In this document: in pieces, positions 1 to 7,516 of the stretch
How positions within the stretch are numbered: the first letter of the stretch is position 1
How the letters are laid out: each line of letters starts with the position of its first letter
Source: Burkholderia stagnalis
Lineage (GTDB): Bacteria > Pseudomonadota > Gammaproteobacteria > Burkholderiales > Burkholderiaceae
Direction: 5' to 3'
DNA: 64,000 nt
Assembly: GCF_902830275.1 (NCBI RefSeq)
Contig: NZ_CADESW010000001.1
Location: forward strand, 186,001-250,000
Translations under genes and position numbers: made by a program
The notes under the pieces: generated by a model
The model's input: the letters and a program-made list of their open reading frames with translations, nothing else
Database searches by the model: none
What the model was told of the DNA's origin: nothing

Positions 1-1
1 G

Positions 2-226
2 CAACGGTGCCTGCGCCTGGCGGTGCCGGCCGCGCGGATCCGCGATGCGCCGGGATTCGACCAGGATCATTGGCCGGAGACGGCCGATGCGCAGTGGGCC
101 GCCCTGTCGCATGCGGACGACAGCGCGCCCGACTGGAACATGGACGACGACTACGACTCGGAGATGGATGCGCCGCCGCACGAGGCGTCGCCGGACGGCC
201 CGGAGCGCGGCACGGAGCGCGACTGA
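2..226 (+). CDS. C-terminal fragment of an unidentified protein (PRC-barrel-like tail?)
   Basis: An open frame enters from the left edge of the window and ends at TGA 224-226, leaving about 74 residues. The visible part has a stretch with AARIRDAPGFDQDHWP that resembles the 'sapgfd..hWP' segment at the end of some PRC-barrel stress proteins. It is followed by a strongly acidic, low-complexity tail (DDDYDSEMD). The start lies outside the window, so the domain cannot be confirmed. The gene converges on the DUF4142 gene across the octamer repeat that follows. The PRC-barrel link is a weak resemblance only. Confidence 0.5.
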   Translation, partial: QRCLRLAVPAARIRDAPGFDQDHWPETADAQWAALSHADDSAPDWNMDDDYDSEMDAPPHEASPDGPERGTERD

Positions 227-270
227 GCAGCGGGTTGGGTCGTCGGTGCGCCGGTGCGTCGGCCCGTAGG

Positions 271-664
271 CGCATCAGCGCATCAGCGCATCGACACATC
301 GGCACATCGGCGCATCGACGCATCGACGCATCGGCACATCGGCGCATCGGCACATCGGCACATCGGCGCACCGGCACATCGGCACATCGGCACACCGGCA
401 CATCGACACATCGTCGCATCGTCGCATCGGCACATCGACACATCGACACATCGACACATCGTCGCATCGTCGCATCGTCGCATCGTCGCATCGGCGCATC
501 GGCACATCGGCACATCGGTGCATCGGTGCATCGGCGCATCGGCGCATCGACACATCGGCGCATCGGCGCATCGGCGCATCGGCGCATCGGCGCATCGGCG
601 CATCGGCACATCAGCACATCAGCACATCAGCACATCGACACATCCACACATCGGCACATCGGCG
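271..664. repeat. Octanucleotide tandem repeat, about 49 imperfect copies
   Basis: The stretch is built almost entirely from an 8-bp unit, CATCGGCG or a near variant (CATCGGCA, CATCGACA, CATCGTCG, CATCGGTG, CATCAGCA). Phase is kept for about 394 bp. The variants are interleaved, for example a run of four CATCGTCG and a run of six CATCGGCG. Because 8 is not a multiple of 3 and the unit contains no stop codon, several frames on both strands are open and encode meaningless 8-residue repeats such as SAHRRIGA. The array fills the gap between two convergent genes and stops only 6 bp before the stop codon of the DUF4142 gene. Confidence 0.97.
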
Positions 665-670
665 CGCACA

Positions 671-1282
671 TCACGGCGCGCCTGGCGCACCGAGCTTGCG
701 CGCCAGTGCCTGCGCCGCCGCGAGGTGCTGCCTGAGAAGCGGCAGCGTGTCGTTCGCGAAGGCGCGCAGATCGGCGTCGTGGCCGTTGCGCGCCTCGTCC
801 TCGAACACCCGGATCGCCTTGCGATGCGCTTCGGGTCCGGCCACGGCCAGATACGCCGCGTCGAAATCGCGGCCGGCACGGCGGCGCAGCGCCTCGACGT
901 CCGGATCGACGATCTGCACGGTCTGCACCGGCAGGCCCTTGCGTACGCCGAGCCCGCGCAGCCGCGCGCTCACCTTGCCGTGATCGTCGACCATCCGCTT
1001 CGCGAACGCGCGCACGTCGGGCGACGACGCCTTCTCCAGCGCGAGCTGGCTCGCCTGCATCTCGCTCTTGCCGGCGAGCCCCGCCTTGTCGACGAACTCC
1101 GCATCGATGCCTTGCGGACGCTTGGACATCTGCGCGTCGTCGGGCACGGGCGGCGGCTCGATCACGCCGCGCGGCGCACGCGTGTTCGACGCGGGCGGCG
1201 CGTCAGGCGTTTGTGCAGGCGTGGTCGCTGCCACACCCAGCGCGGCGGCGATCGCCGCGCACGTCCAGATGCCGGTTCTCAT
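671..1282 (-). CDS. DUF4142 family exported protein
   Basis: Encodes 203 residues starting MRTGIWTCAAIAAALGVAAT, a typical Sec signal peptide ending near TPAQ. The mature part is helical and matches the DUF4142 pattern: EFVDKAGLAGKSEMQASQLA, then SSPDVRAFAKRMVDDHGK, then a C-terminal LPLLRQHLAAAQAL helix. DUF4142 proteins are small periplasmic, ferritin-like helical proteins of unknown function, common in Burkholderia. The ATG at 1282 was chosen because AGGAGGT sits just upstream; a longer reading without a ribosome site has no signal peptide. It heads a same-strand group with the BON and lipoprotein genes. The octamer repeat begins immediately beyond its stop codon. Confidence 0.88.
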   Translation of the reverse strand: MRTGIWTCAAIAAALGVAATTPAQTPDAPPASNTRAPRGVIEPPPVPDDAQMSKRPQGIDAEFVDKAGLAGKSEMQASQLALEKASSPDVRAFAKRMVDDHGKVSARLRGLGVRKGLPVQTVQIVDPDVEALRRRAGRDFDAAYLAVAGPEAHRKAIRVFEDEARNGHDADLRAFANDTLPLLRQHLAAAQALARKLGAPGAP

Positions 1283-1426
1283 CGGATACCTCCTGACGCT
1301 TCGGCGACAGCCGGCCCGACGCCTTCGACGCCGACGCCGGCGCGCCATATCCGCGATCGGCGCATGTGCAGCAGCAGGCCGACCACATTGCGCAGTGCGC
1401 GGTGCGCGCACCGCTGTCCGCCGCGA

Positions 1427-1831
1427 TCACTTCGCGCGGATCGAGAGTTCGTCGCGCACGTGCTGCACGCCGTCGATCTGCTTCACGATCCTGACGGCCG
1501 CGATGTGCTGCTGCTCGTCGGGCACACTGCCGGTCAGCAGCACGTCGCCGTGCCGCGTCGTCACGTGGATGTCGCCGGACGACAGATCCTCCCTGCCGAA
1601 CATTGCCGCCTTCGCCTTGGTCGTGATCGTCGCGTCGTGAATCTCCGTGCCGATCATCGCCACCAGCGAAGATGCGTCCGCGTCGGTCGCGTCGCCCGTG
1701 TCGCCCGCGGCCGACGCGCCGGGCACGACCACGAGGAACGCGACGGCCGCGACGGCAATCGCCGCGCCCGGTCGCATCGCCGCGCGGCGTTTCAGCCCCG
1801 GGCGCCCTGCCCGCCACTGACTCGCGCTCAT
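1427..1831 (-). CDS. BON domain periplasmic protein
   Basis: A 134-residue protein. The N-terminus is basic and followed by a hydrophobic stretch (AAIAVAAVAFLVVVPGASA) that reads as a signal peptide. The rest is a single BON domain: IGTEIHDATITTKAKAAMFG, then HVTTRHGDVLLTGSVPDEQ, then AAVRIVKQIDGVQHVRDEL. BON domains, as in OsmY and DolP, bind phospholipid or envelope surfaces and are often osmotic or envelope stress proteins. ATG 1831 has GGAGGT about 5 bp upstream; the longer open frame lacks a credible ribosome site. It lies 144 bp upstream of the DUF4142 start on the same strand. Confidence 0.9.
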   Translation of the reverse strand: MSASQWRAGRPGLKRRAAMRPGAAIAVAAVAFLVVVPGASAAGDTGDATDADASSLVAMIGTEIHDATITTKAKAAMFGREDLSSGDIHVTTRHGDVLLTGSVPDEQQHIAAVRIVKQIDGVQHVRDELSIRAK

Positions 1832-2044
1832 CGTGACCTCCATTCGTCGATCCGGCGTTCGCCGGTTACGGCCACGAGGTCGCAAGCTGCGTGCCGCGAC
1901 GACTGGCCGCCTGATCGCACACGCCCCGGCGCGCGTCGACGGCCCGCGCCGGCGGTCGATTTCTGCACGACCTTTGAAATTTTTTGCGCACACGACACGA
2001 CACCGGGCGACGGATGACGCCCGATATCGTGTCGAACTGACCGG

Positions 2045-2296
2045 CTAGCCGCCGCTCGCGCCCGGCGCGGATGCGGCCCCCGGCGCCCCCATGCCGCCGC
2101 TCGTCGCGCCCGCCGCGCTGCTGGCCGGCGCGGTGCCCGGCACGGTGGACGGCGAAGGCGCCATGCTGCTGCTCGATGCGCTCGAGCCCGAGTCGCTGTC
2201 GCTCCGCTTCGAGCATCCCGTGCCTGCCGCGACGCCGGCCACCAGAAGGCCGACGGCGAGCGCGCGCCATACGTTGCGTAGTGATTGACGTTGCAT
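2045..2296 (-). CDS. Small Ser/Ala/Gly-rich lipoprotein
   Basis: An 83-residue protein with a classical lipoprotein signal: basic start MQRQSLRNVWRALAV, hydrophobic core and lipobox-like AGTGC, so lipidation at that cysteine is expected. The mature part is a low-complexity Ser/Ala/Gly/Pro chain (SDSDSGSSASSSS, then GMGAPGAASAPGASGG) with no recognisable domain. It is probably a flexible envelope protein. ATG 2296 follows GGGAGGTG. It is the first of three same-strand small envelope genes. Its function cannot be inferred. Confidence 0.75.
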   Translation of the reverse strand: MQRQSLRNVWRALAVGLLVAGVAAGTGCSKRSDSDSGSSASSSSMAPSPSTVPGTAPASSAAGATSGGMGAPGAASAPGASGG

Positions 2297-2534
2297 GACA
2301 CCTCCCGTGTCGAAGGAACTTCGCCCCCCGATCAGCAGGTTCCGTGCCACGCCCGCGCGACGATCTCGCCCCATTCATTTCCCGAATGACGCTCACCCGA
2401 ATATTTAATTTCCCATTGCCCCGGACGCCACACATACTCGCGAAGGAATCCGACACATAACGTCCACGGCGCCCGGGCCGAAGCTGCGCACAGAAGCGGC
2501 ATGCCCGCGCCCCTACATGGAAGGAGACATCGGC

Positions 2535-2822
2535 GTGCAACTGGAAGCCACTCACCGCGCGGGCCTCGGGCTCGCGGCGGACGACGCAGTGCATCGGGGC
2601 GACGCGGCCGCGCGCGACCCCGCGCTCAGCCTGCGGCTGCAGGTGTTCGCGGGCGGCGCGCTGTGGCTCGCGATCTACGGCACGCTGGTGCTGAACTTCT
2701 GCGACTTCGCGCGCCCGTCGCCGAGCGCGAGGACGGTGCGCGTCGGCAACTTCCGGGGCCTGCCGGCCAACATCCTCGTGTTCGCGGCGGTCAGCTTCGT
2801 GCTGGCGGGCGCGCTCGGATAA
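2535..2822 (+). CDS. Small two-helix membrane protein, unknown
   Basis: If read from the GTG at 2535, which has AAGGAGA about 8 bp upstream, it gives 95 residues. An in-frame ATG at 2517 gives 101 but overlaps that ribosome site. Two hydrophobic segments are visible: GGALWLAIYGTLVLNFCDFA around residues 45-64, and ANILVFAAVSFVLAGALG at the extreme C-terminus. They are joined by a basic loop (SARTVRVGNFRG). This suggests a hairpin inner-membrane protein with the C-terminus buried. The LysR gene starts 24 bp after its stop and may be co-transcribed. I do not recognise the family. Confidence 0.55.
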   Translation: MQLEATHRAGLGLAADDAVHRGDAAARDPALSLRLQVFAGGALWLAIYGTLVLNFCDFARPSPSARTVRVGNFRGLPANILVFAAVSFVLAGALG

Positions 2823-2846
2823 CCCTCGCCCGAAAGCCTGCCCGCC

Positions 2847-4244
2847 ATGCCCGCCCCGCCCGACGCAGGCGACGCAGGACACCCGCACGACGCCGCCGAC
2901 GTGCTGGACGTGCTCGATGCGCGCCTGATGCGGATCCTGCTGGTGCTGCTGACCGAGCGAACCGTGTCGCGCGCGGCGGTGCGGCTCAACATGTCGCAGC
3001 CGGCGACGAGCGCCGCGCTGAAGCGGCTGCGCACGCTGCTCGGCGATCCGCTGCTGGTGCGCAGCCGCTACGGGATGGTGCCGACCGAGTTCGGCGCGCG
3101 GCTGATCGACCCGCTGCGCAATGCGCTGCGCGTGATCGACTTCATCCGCATCCAGCAGCCGACCTTCGACGCGCGCACATCGGTGCGCGCCTACCGGATC
3201 GGCTGCCCCGACTACCTGAACGTGCTGTTCGTGCCGAAGCTCGTCGCGCTGTTCCGCGCACGCGCGCCGCACGCGACGCTCGAATTCCATCCGCTCGGGG
3301 ACGGCTTCGACACCGAACGCGCGCTCGCCGACGGCGAACTCGACATCGTGATCGACAACCGCGCCGCGCGCACGTCGCGATTCCGCCAGGACGACCTGTT
3401 CGACGATCGCGTGGTCTGCCTGATGTGCGCCGCGCACCCGGTCGCGAAGCGCGGCAGGATCACCGCCGCCGAATACGCGCAGGCGCCGCAGCTGTGCCCG
3501 ACGCCATCGTGGCTCGAAGCGTCCGGCGCGATCGATCGGCAGCTCGAACGCGTCGGCCTGCAGCGCCGCATCGCCGTCACGCTGCCGCACTTCGAGCTCG
3601 CCGCGCATGCGCTGGTGCGCTCGGACCTGATCCTGACGACCACCGTCCGGCTCGCGCGGCACTACGCGAAGCTGCTGCCGCTCGGCGTGGTCGCGCTGCC
3701 GGCGGAGCCGCCCGACATCGTCTACCGGATGACGTGGAACGAAGCCGGGCCGTGCGTCGATGGCGTGCGCTGGCTGCGCGGGCTGATCGCCGAGGCGACG
3801 CGCGGCTGGCTCGACGCGGACGCCGCGCGTCCGGGCGGTGCGGCGGTGAAGGCGGCGACGCCTGCTGCGGGATCGCCTGCCGCGGGGTCGCCCGCCACGG
3901 GATCGCCCGCTGCGGGATCGCCCGCCACGGGATCGCCCGCCACGGGATCGCCCGCCGCGGGATCGCCCGCCGCGGGATCGCCTGCCGCGGGATCGCCTGC
4001 CACGGGATCGCCCGCTGCGGGGTCGTCCGCCGCGGGGTCGTCCGCCGCAGGATCGCCCACCGCGGGATCGCCTGCCGCGGGATCGCCCGCCGCGGGATCG
4101 CCTGCCGCGGGATCGCCCGCCGCGGGATTGCCCGAACCGGCGCGCGGCAGCGGCCGGCGGCACGGGTCGCGCTGCGGGCAGGCTCGGCCGGCCGCCGTCG
4201 CGCATTCCGCGCGGGCGCATCGCGGCGCGACGAAGCCGCATTGA
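2847..4244 (+). CDS. LysR-family regulator with long AAGSP-repeat tail
   Basis: 465 residues, about 150 longer than a normal LysR protein. The N-terminal winged helix-turn-helix is clear (TVSRAAVRLNMSQPATSAAL, then LRTLLGDPLLVRS). The substrate-binding domain follows (YRIGCPDYLNVLFVPKLVAL, then FDTERALADGELDIVIDN, then LPHFELAAHALVRSDLILTT) and ends at about residue 325. It resembles the NodD/NahR/LinR-type branch. The remainder is a linker, 18 tandem AAGSP-like pentapeptides (3864-4133) and a basic Arg/Gly-rich end. ATG 2847 has only a weak ribosome site; translational coupling to the small membrane protein 24 bp upstream is possible. The effector and targets are unknown. Confidence 0.88.
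   Translation: MPAPPDAGDAGHPHDAADVLDVLDARLMRILLVLLTERTVSRAAVRLNMSQPATSAALKRLRTLLGDPLLVRSRYGMVPTEFGARLIDPLRNALRVIDFIRIQQPTFDARTSVRAYRIGCPDYLNVLFVPKLVALFRARAPHATLEFHPLGDGFDTERALADGELDIVIDNRAARTSRFRQDDLFDDRVVCLMCAAHPVAKRGRITAAEYAQAPQLCPTPSWLEASGAIDRQLERVGLQRRIAVTLPHFELAAHALVRSDLILTTTVRLARHYAKLLPLGVVALPAEPPDIVYRMTWNEAGPCVDGVRWLRGLIAEATRGWLDADAARPGGAAVKAATPAAGSPAAGSPATGSPAAGSPATGSPATGSPAAGSPAAGSPAAGSPATGSPAAGSSAAGSSAAGSPTAGSPAAGSPAAGSPAAGSPAAGLPEPARGSGRRHGSRCGQARPAAVAHSARAHRGATKPH
3864..4133 (+). repeat. 15-bp in-frame tandem repeat, 18 copies, coding AAGSP
   Basis: Eighteen consecutive 15-bp units of the form GCSGCGGGATCGCCY encode AAGSP, ATGSP, AAGSS, TAGSP or AAGLP. Most changes are in third codon positions or a single Ala/Thr swap, so copies are very similar but not identical. 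The period is a multiple of three, so unit gain or loss would keep the LysR frame. The complementary strand is also open (DPAAG repeats), but this is a by-product of the composition. Confidence 0.95.
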
Positions 4245-4297
4245 CCTGCCGACGACGGCCTGCCCGGTTCGTTCACCACGCGCCGCCTGCTTCCGCT

Positions 4298-5881
4298 TCA
4301 CGTCGCCGATACGCCGCTCGGCCGCGGTTGCGCAAGCAACGTCTTCACGACGAGCGCCCCGACGAGCGCCAGCCCCCCGCTCACGAGCAGCGCATCCGCG
4401 AACCCGCTCGCGAACGCCGCCGGCGCGGCGTCGCCGAGCACGCGCGCCGCATGCGGCGGCACGCGGGCGAGCGCCCGCGCGAGATCGCCGGCCAGCAGGC
4501 TCGACATGAACGGCGCATCGACGCTCGCGCGCAAACCCGGCGTCGCCGCGAGCAGGTGGTCGAGCTGCGCGTGCGTGCGCGCGGCCAGGACGGCGCCGAG
4601 CACGCCCACCGCCGTCACGATCGCGGAAAACCGCGTCGTCGTGCTGATCCCGGACGCCATGCCGGTGCGGTGCGGCGGCACGCACGCCATGATCGCCTTC
4701 TGCGTGTCGCCGTTCATGATGCCCGCGCCGCAGCCCGTCACGAACATCCCGAGCGCGACCAGCCGGTAGTCGCCGCTCGCCGTCAGCGCCGCGGTCAGCA
4801 GGTTGCCGGCGCCGATCAGCGCAAGCCCGCCCGCCAGCACGCCGCCCGGCGACACGCGCGCCGCCAGCATCGCGCCGAACGACGGCCCGACGATCATCGC
4901 GAACGCGAACGGCAGCATGCCGAGCCCCGCGTCGATCGCCGACATGCCGAACGCGTTCTGCAGATAGAGCGGCAGGAACGTCATCATCACCTGCGCGCAC
5001 GCCGCGTAGCCGAACATCGCGAGCACCGCGCCGACGAAGCGCGGCGCGCGGAACAGCGCGAGGTCGATCATCGGCCGCGCCTGCCAGCGCTCCGCGCCGA
5101 CGAAGCCCGCGAACAGCGCGGCGGCGAGCGCGAAACGGCCGAGCGTCGCCGCCGACAGCCAGCCGTGCGACGGCGCGCCGATCAGCGCGGCGATGCCGCA
5201 GGCGAGCGCCGCGCCGAACAGCAGGCTGCCGACGGCGTCGACGCGCTTCGCGTGCGGATCGCGCGATTCGTCGATCGCGACGCGCGCGCCCACGCCGAGC
5301 AGCACGCACACCGGCAGGTTGAGCAGGAACACCCAGCGCCAGCCGATCCACTGCGTGATCGCACCGCCGACGAGCGGCGCGATCGCGGTCGCGACGCCCA
5401 TGCACATCCCCCAGATCGCCCACGCGCGGGTGCGCGCGCGCCCTTCCGGAAAGCGGTTCGCGATCACCGCGAGCGCGGCCGTGAGCAGCAGCGCCGCGCC
5501 GCCGCCCTTCACCGCGCGCGCGGCGATCAGCCAGCCGGCCGACGGCGCGAGCCCGCAACCGAGCGACGCGACGAAGAAGATCGCGAGGCCCGCCGCCAGC
5601 ATCCGCTTGCGGCCGAAGCGGTCGGCGAGCCCGCCGGCCGGCAGCAGGCACGCGGCGAACGCGGTCATGTACGCGCTGACGACCCATTCGATGTCGGCGA
5701 AGCTCGCATGGAAGCTGCGCGCGATGCTCGGCAGCGACACGGCCACGACGTTGGTGTCGAGCACGATCAGCGAACAGGTGGCGGAGGCGACGACGAGCGT
5801 CGCGACGGCCGGCATGCGGGCGCCGGTGGACGGCGCGGCTGCGGGGTCTCCCGCATGCGGCGCCGGGGAAGGCTGGGACAT
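4298..5881 (-). CDS. MFS drug-efflux transporter, DHA2 (EmrB/QacA-like)
   Basis: 527 residues, the length expected for a 14-helix DHA2 drug:H+ antiporter. The first helix carries SLIVLDTNVVAVSLPSIA, a good match to the conserved D-x-T-x-V-N-V-A-L-P motif of this group. Motif A is GGLADRFGRKRMLAAG, and WIGWRWVFLLNLPV is the typical helix-5/6 junction. Further helices continue to residue 510. The ATG at 5881 has GGAG 6 bp upstream; a TTG two codons earlier overlaps that site. It is transcribed divergently from a LysR gene, the usual arrangement for a substrate-induced exporter. The substrate is not predictable from sequence. Confidence 0.9.
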   Translation of the reverse strand: MSQPSPAPHAGDPAAAPSTGARMPAVATLVVASATCSLIVLDTNVVAVSLPSIARSFHASFADIEWVVSAYMTAFAACLLPAGGLADRFGRKRMLAAGLAIFFVASLGCGLAPSAGWLIAARAVKGGGAALLLTAALAVIANRFPEGRARTRAWAIWGMCMGVATAIAPLVGGAITQWIGWRWVFLLNLPVCVLLGVGARVAIDESRDPHAKRVDAVGSLLFGAALACGIAALIGAPSHGWLSAATLGRFALAAALFAGFVGAERWQARPMIDLALFRAPRFVGAVLAMFGYAACAQVMMTFLPLYLQNAFGMSAIDAGLGMLPFAFAMIVGPSFGAMLAARVSPGGVLAGGLALIGAGNLLTAALTASGDYRLVALGMFVTGCGAGIMNGDTQKAIMACVPPHRTGMASGISTTTRFSAIVTAVGVLGAVLAARTHAQLDHLLAATPGLRASVDAPFMSSLLAGDLARALARVPPHAARVLGDAAPAAFASGFADALLVSGGLALVGALVVKTLLAQPRPSGVSAT

Positions 5882-5981
5882 CTGCAACTCCGGAACAGGA
5901 TGAACGAGCCCTATGCTAGGCTTGCCCGGTATTGCCTGTCATTGAACCTTCCACGCTGTTTTATTGACGATTTTTGCAATC
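5882..5981. promoter_or_regulatory. Divergent promoter region, MFS exporter / LysR
   Basis: A 100-bp gap separates the starts of the MFS gene (minus) and the LysR gene (plus). It is markedly more AT-rich than its surroundings (for example CTGTTTTATTGACGATTTTT). This is where promoters and the LysR operator should lie. I could not assign a specific T-N11-A box with confidence. Confidence 0.5.
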
Positions 5982-6860
5982 ATGGACCGGCTCGAATTCC
6001 GCCATGTGCGCGCGTTCCTCAGCGTCGCGCGCCATCTCCACTTCGCCCGCGCGGCCGACGAACTCGACATGGCGCCGCCCGCGCTCACGCGGCAGATCCA
6101 GGAAGCCGAGCGGCTGCTCGGCGTGCGGCTGTTTCACCGGTCGCGGCGCGCGGTCACGCTGAGCGCCGCGGGCGAGGCGTATCTCGTCGAGGCGAGCGCC
6201 GCGTTCGAGCACCTGCAGCGCGGCCGCGAACTCGCCGCGCTGGCCGAGCGCGGCGAGCTGGGCCGGATCGAGGTCGGCTACGTGTCGTCGGCCGTCTATT
6301 CGGGCGCGCTGCAGCGCACGGTCGGCGCGTTTCGCGCCGCCCATCCGCGCATCGAGCTCAACCTGCGCGAGGTGCCGATGGACGACGTCGCGAAGCAGAT
6401 CGACGCGGGCCGGCTCGACATCGCCTATGTCCGGCCGCCGCTGCCGCTGCCCGGCGAGCTGCGCACCGTCACGCTGCAGCGCGACGTGTTCATCGCGGCC
6501 GTCCCGGCCGACTCGCCGCTGGCCGCGCGGGAGACCGTGAAGGCCGCCGAGCTCGCCGGCGCCCGCTTCGCGGTGCCCGAGCAGGAGCTCGGCACGCTCG
6601 AAGTCGCGCGGCGCGGCCGTTTCGCGCCGGTGGTCGCCGCGCGGCCGGGCGGGCTGCTCGCGGTGCTGGCCTGCGTGTCGGTGAACGGCTGCGTGGCCGT
6701 GATCCCCGACGTGCTCGCGCAGTGCGTGTCGCTGCCGGGCGTCGCCTACCGGCCGCTCGCGGGCAAGCCGATCACGTCCGAACTCGCGCTCGCGTGCCGG
6801 CGCTTCGAGAAGGCGCCTGCGGTGCGCGCGTTCCTGCGGGCCGTGTCGCGGGTTGAGTGA
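5982..6860 (+). CDS. LysR-family transcriptional regulator
   Basis: 292 residues from ATG 5982 (MDRLEFRHVRAFLSVARHLH); an in-frame TTG six codons upstream is less likely. The N-terminal winged helix is canonical: FARAADELDMAPPALTRQIQ, then LLGVRLFHRSRRAVTLSAAG. The substrate-binding domain starts at about residue 90 (LGRIEVGYVSSAVYSGALQR), in the style of CbnR/CatR/BenM relatives. It is divergent from the MFS exporter with a 100-bp shared control region, so it probably regulates that gene and itself. The inducer is unknown. Confidence 0.9.
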   Translation: MDRLEFRHVRAFLSVARHLHFARAADELDMAPPALTRQIQEAERLLGVRLFHRSRRAVTLSAAGEAYLVEASAAFEHLQRGRELAALAERGELGRIEVGYVSSAVYSGALQRTVGAFRAAHPRIELNLREVPMDDVAKQIDAGRLDIAYVRPPLPLPGELRTVTLQRDVFIAAVPADSPLAARETVKAAELAGARFAVPEQELGTLEVARRGRFAPVVAARPGGLLAVLACVSVNGCVAVIPDVLAQCVSLPGVAYRPLAGKPITSELALACRRFEKAPAVRAFLRAVSRVE

Positions 6861-6920
6861 CGGGCGGAACCGATTCCGCGATCCACGGCGCGCCGGTCGC
6901 GCGCCAATGCTCATGCACGC

Positions 6921-7270
6921 TCACGGCGCTTTCGTCATGTCGAGATCCGGCACGTCGTCGCCGAACGCCGCGGCGACGCGCGTGCGCATCGCCGCGACCA
7001 GCAGCGTCGGGCCCGACTGGTTGAACGTGCAGCGCTCGCCCGCCGACGGCACCGCGCGGTGCAGCACCGCCCGCCACGCGCCGCGCCCGGCAGGCGTTCG
7101 ACGAGCGGGCCGCCGTCCGCCCACGACGACGACGGCGCAAACGGCACCGGCACGCCGCCCGCGCCGCAGATCGCCCGGCATATGCCATCGGCGACGCGCG
7201 GCGCGCCGAGCCCTTCGGCCACCGCCACCCAATAGTCCAACGGCGCGCCGCTCAAATCCTGGACTTGCAT
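6921..7270 (-). pseudogene. DUF2591 (NinX-like) gene broken by a -1 frameshift
   Basis: Reading from ATG 7270 (AGGAGGG upstream), the first frame gives a convincing DUF2591 N-terminus: [20 protein letters not shown], then [19 protein letters not shown]. At about 7085-7105 the similarity jumps to another frame, which gives [20 protein letters not shown], then [20 protein letters not shown], and ends [10 protein letters not shown] at TGA 6921. Together they make a full-length family member of about 115 residues; neither frame alone does. One base appears to be missing relative to an intact copy, in a GC-rich stretch (GGGCGCGGCGCG). It may be a true pseudogene or a sequencing error. DUF2591 proteins are related to phage NinX and have no established function here. 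Confidence 0.75.
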
Positions 7271-7516
7271 CGCGCCCTCCTGCGCCGTCGAAAACCCCAT
7301 CGCAGCGCCCGCGCACCCGGCTCGCCGGCCGCCGGCGAACCGGGTTTCCACGGGTGAAACGGCCCGCCGCGCGCCCCCCTGCATCCATGTTACGAATCGC
7401 CGATTCCTGCGTACAATGGCCGGAACCAGAATACGCGCCGGACCGGGGCGGGCCCGTCCGGCGGACGACCACGGGTTCGCACGATGCCGCGCACGCCGGA
7501 TCTCTCGGGGGGACGC

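Noticed and set aside
275..609. Open frames on both strands within the octamer array (repeats such as SAHRRIGA or MRRCADAP)
   Set aside because: An 8-bp repeat without stop codons opens every frame; the products are low-complexity and lack ribosome sites.
271..664. The array as a CRISPR
   Set aside because: There are no spacers; units are contiguous 8-mers, and no cas genes are present.
3722..4279. Minus-strand frame with DPAAG repeats opposite the LysR tail
   Set aside because: It mirrors the 15-bp repeat; no start site or family similarity, while the plus strand has a clear LysR domain.
1866..5687. A 1273-residue minus-strand open frame
   Set aside because: It runs antisense or out of frame through several well-supported genes and is low-complexity Arg/Ala/Gly, typical of GC-rich shadow frames.
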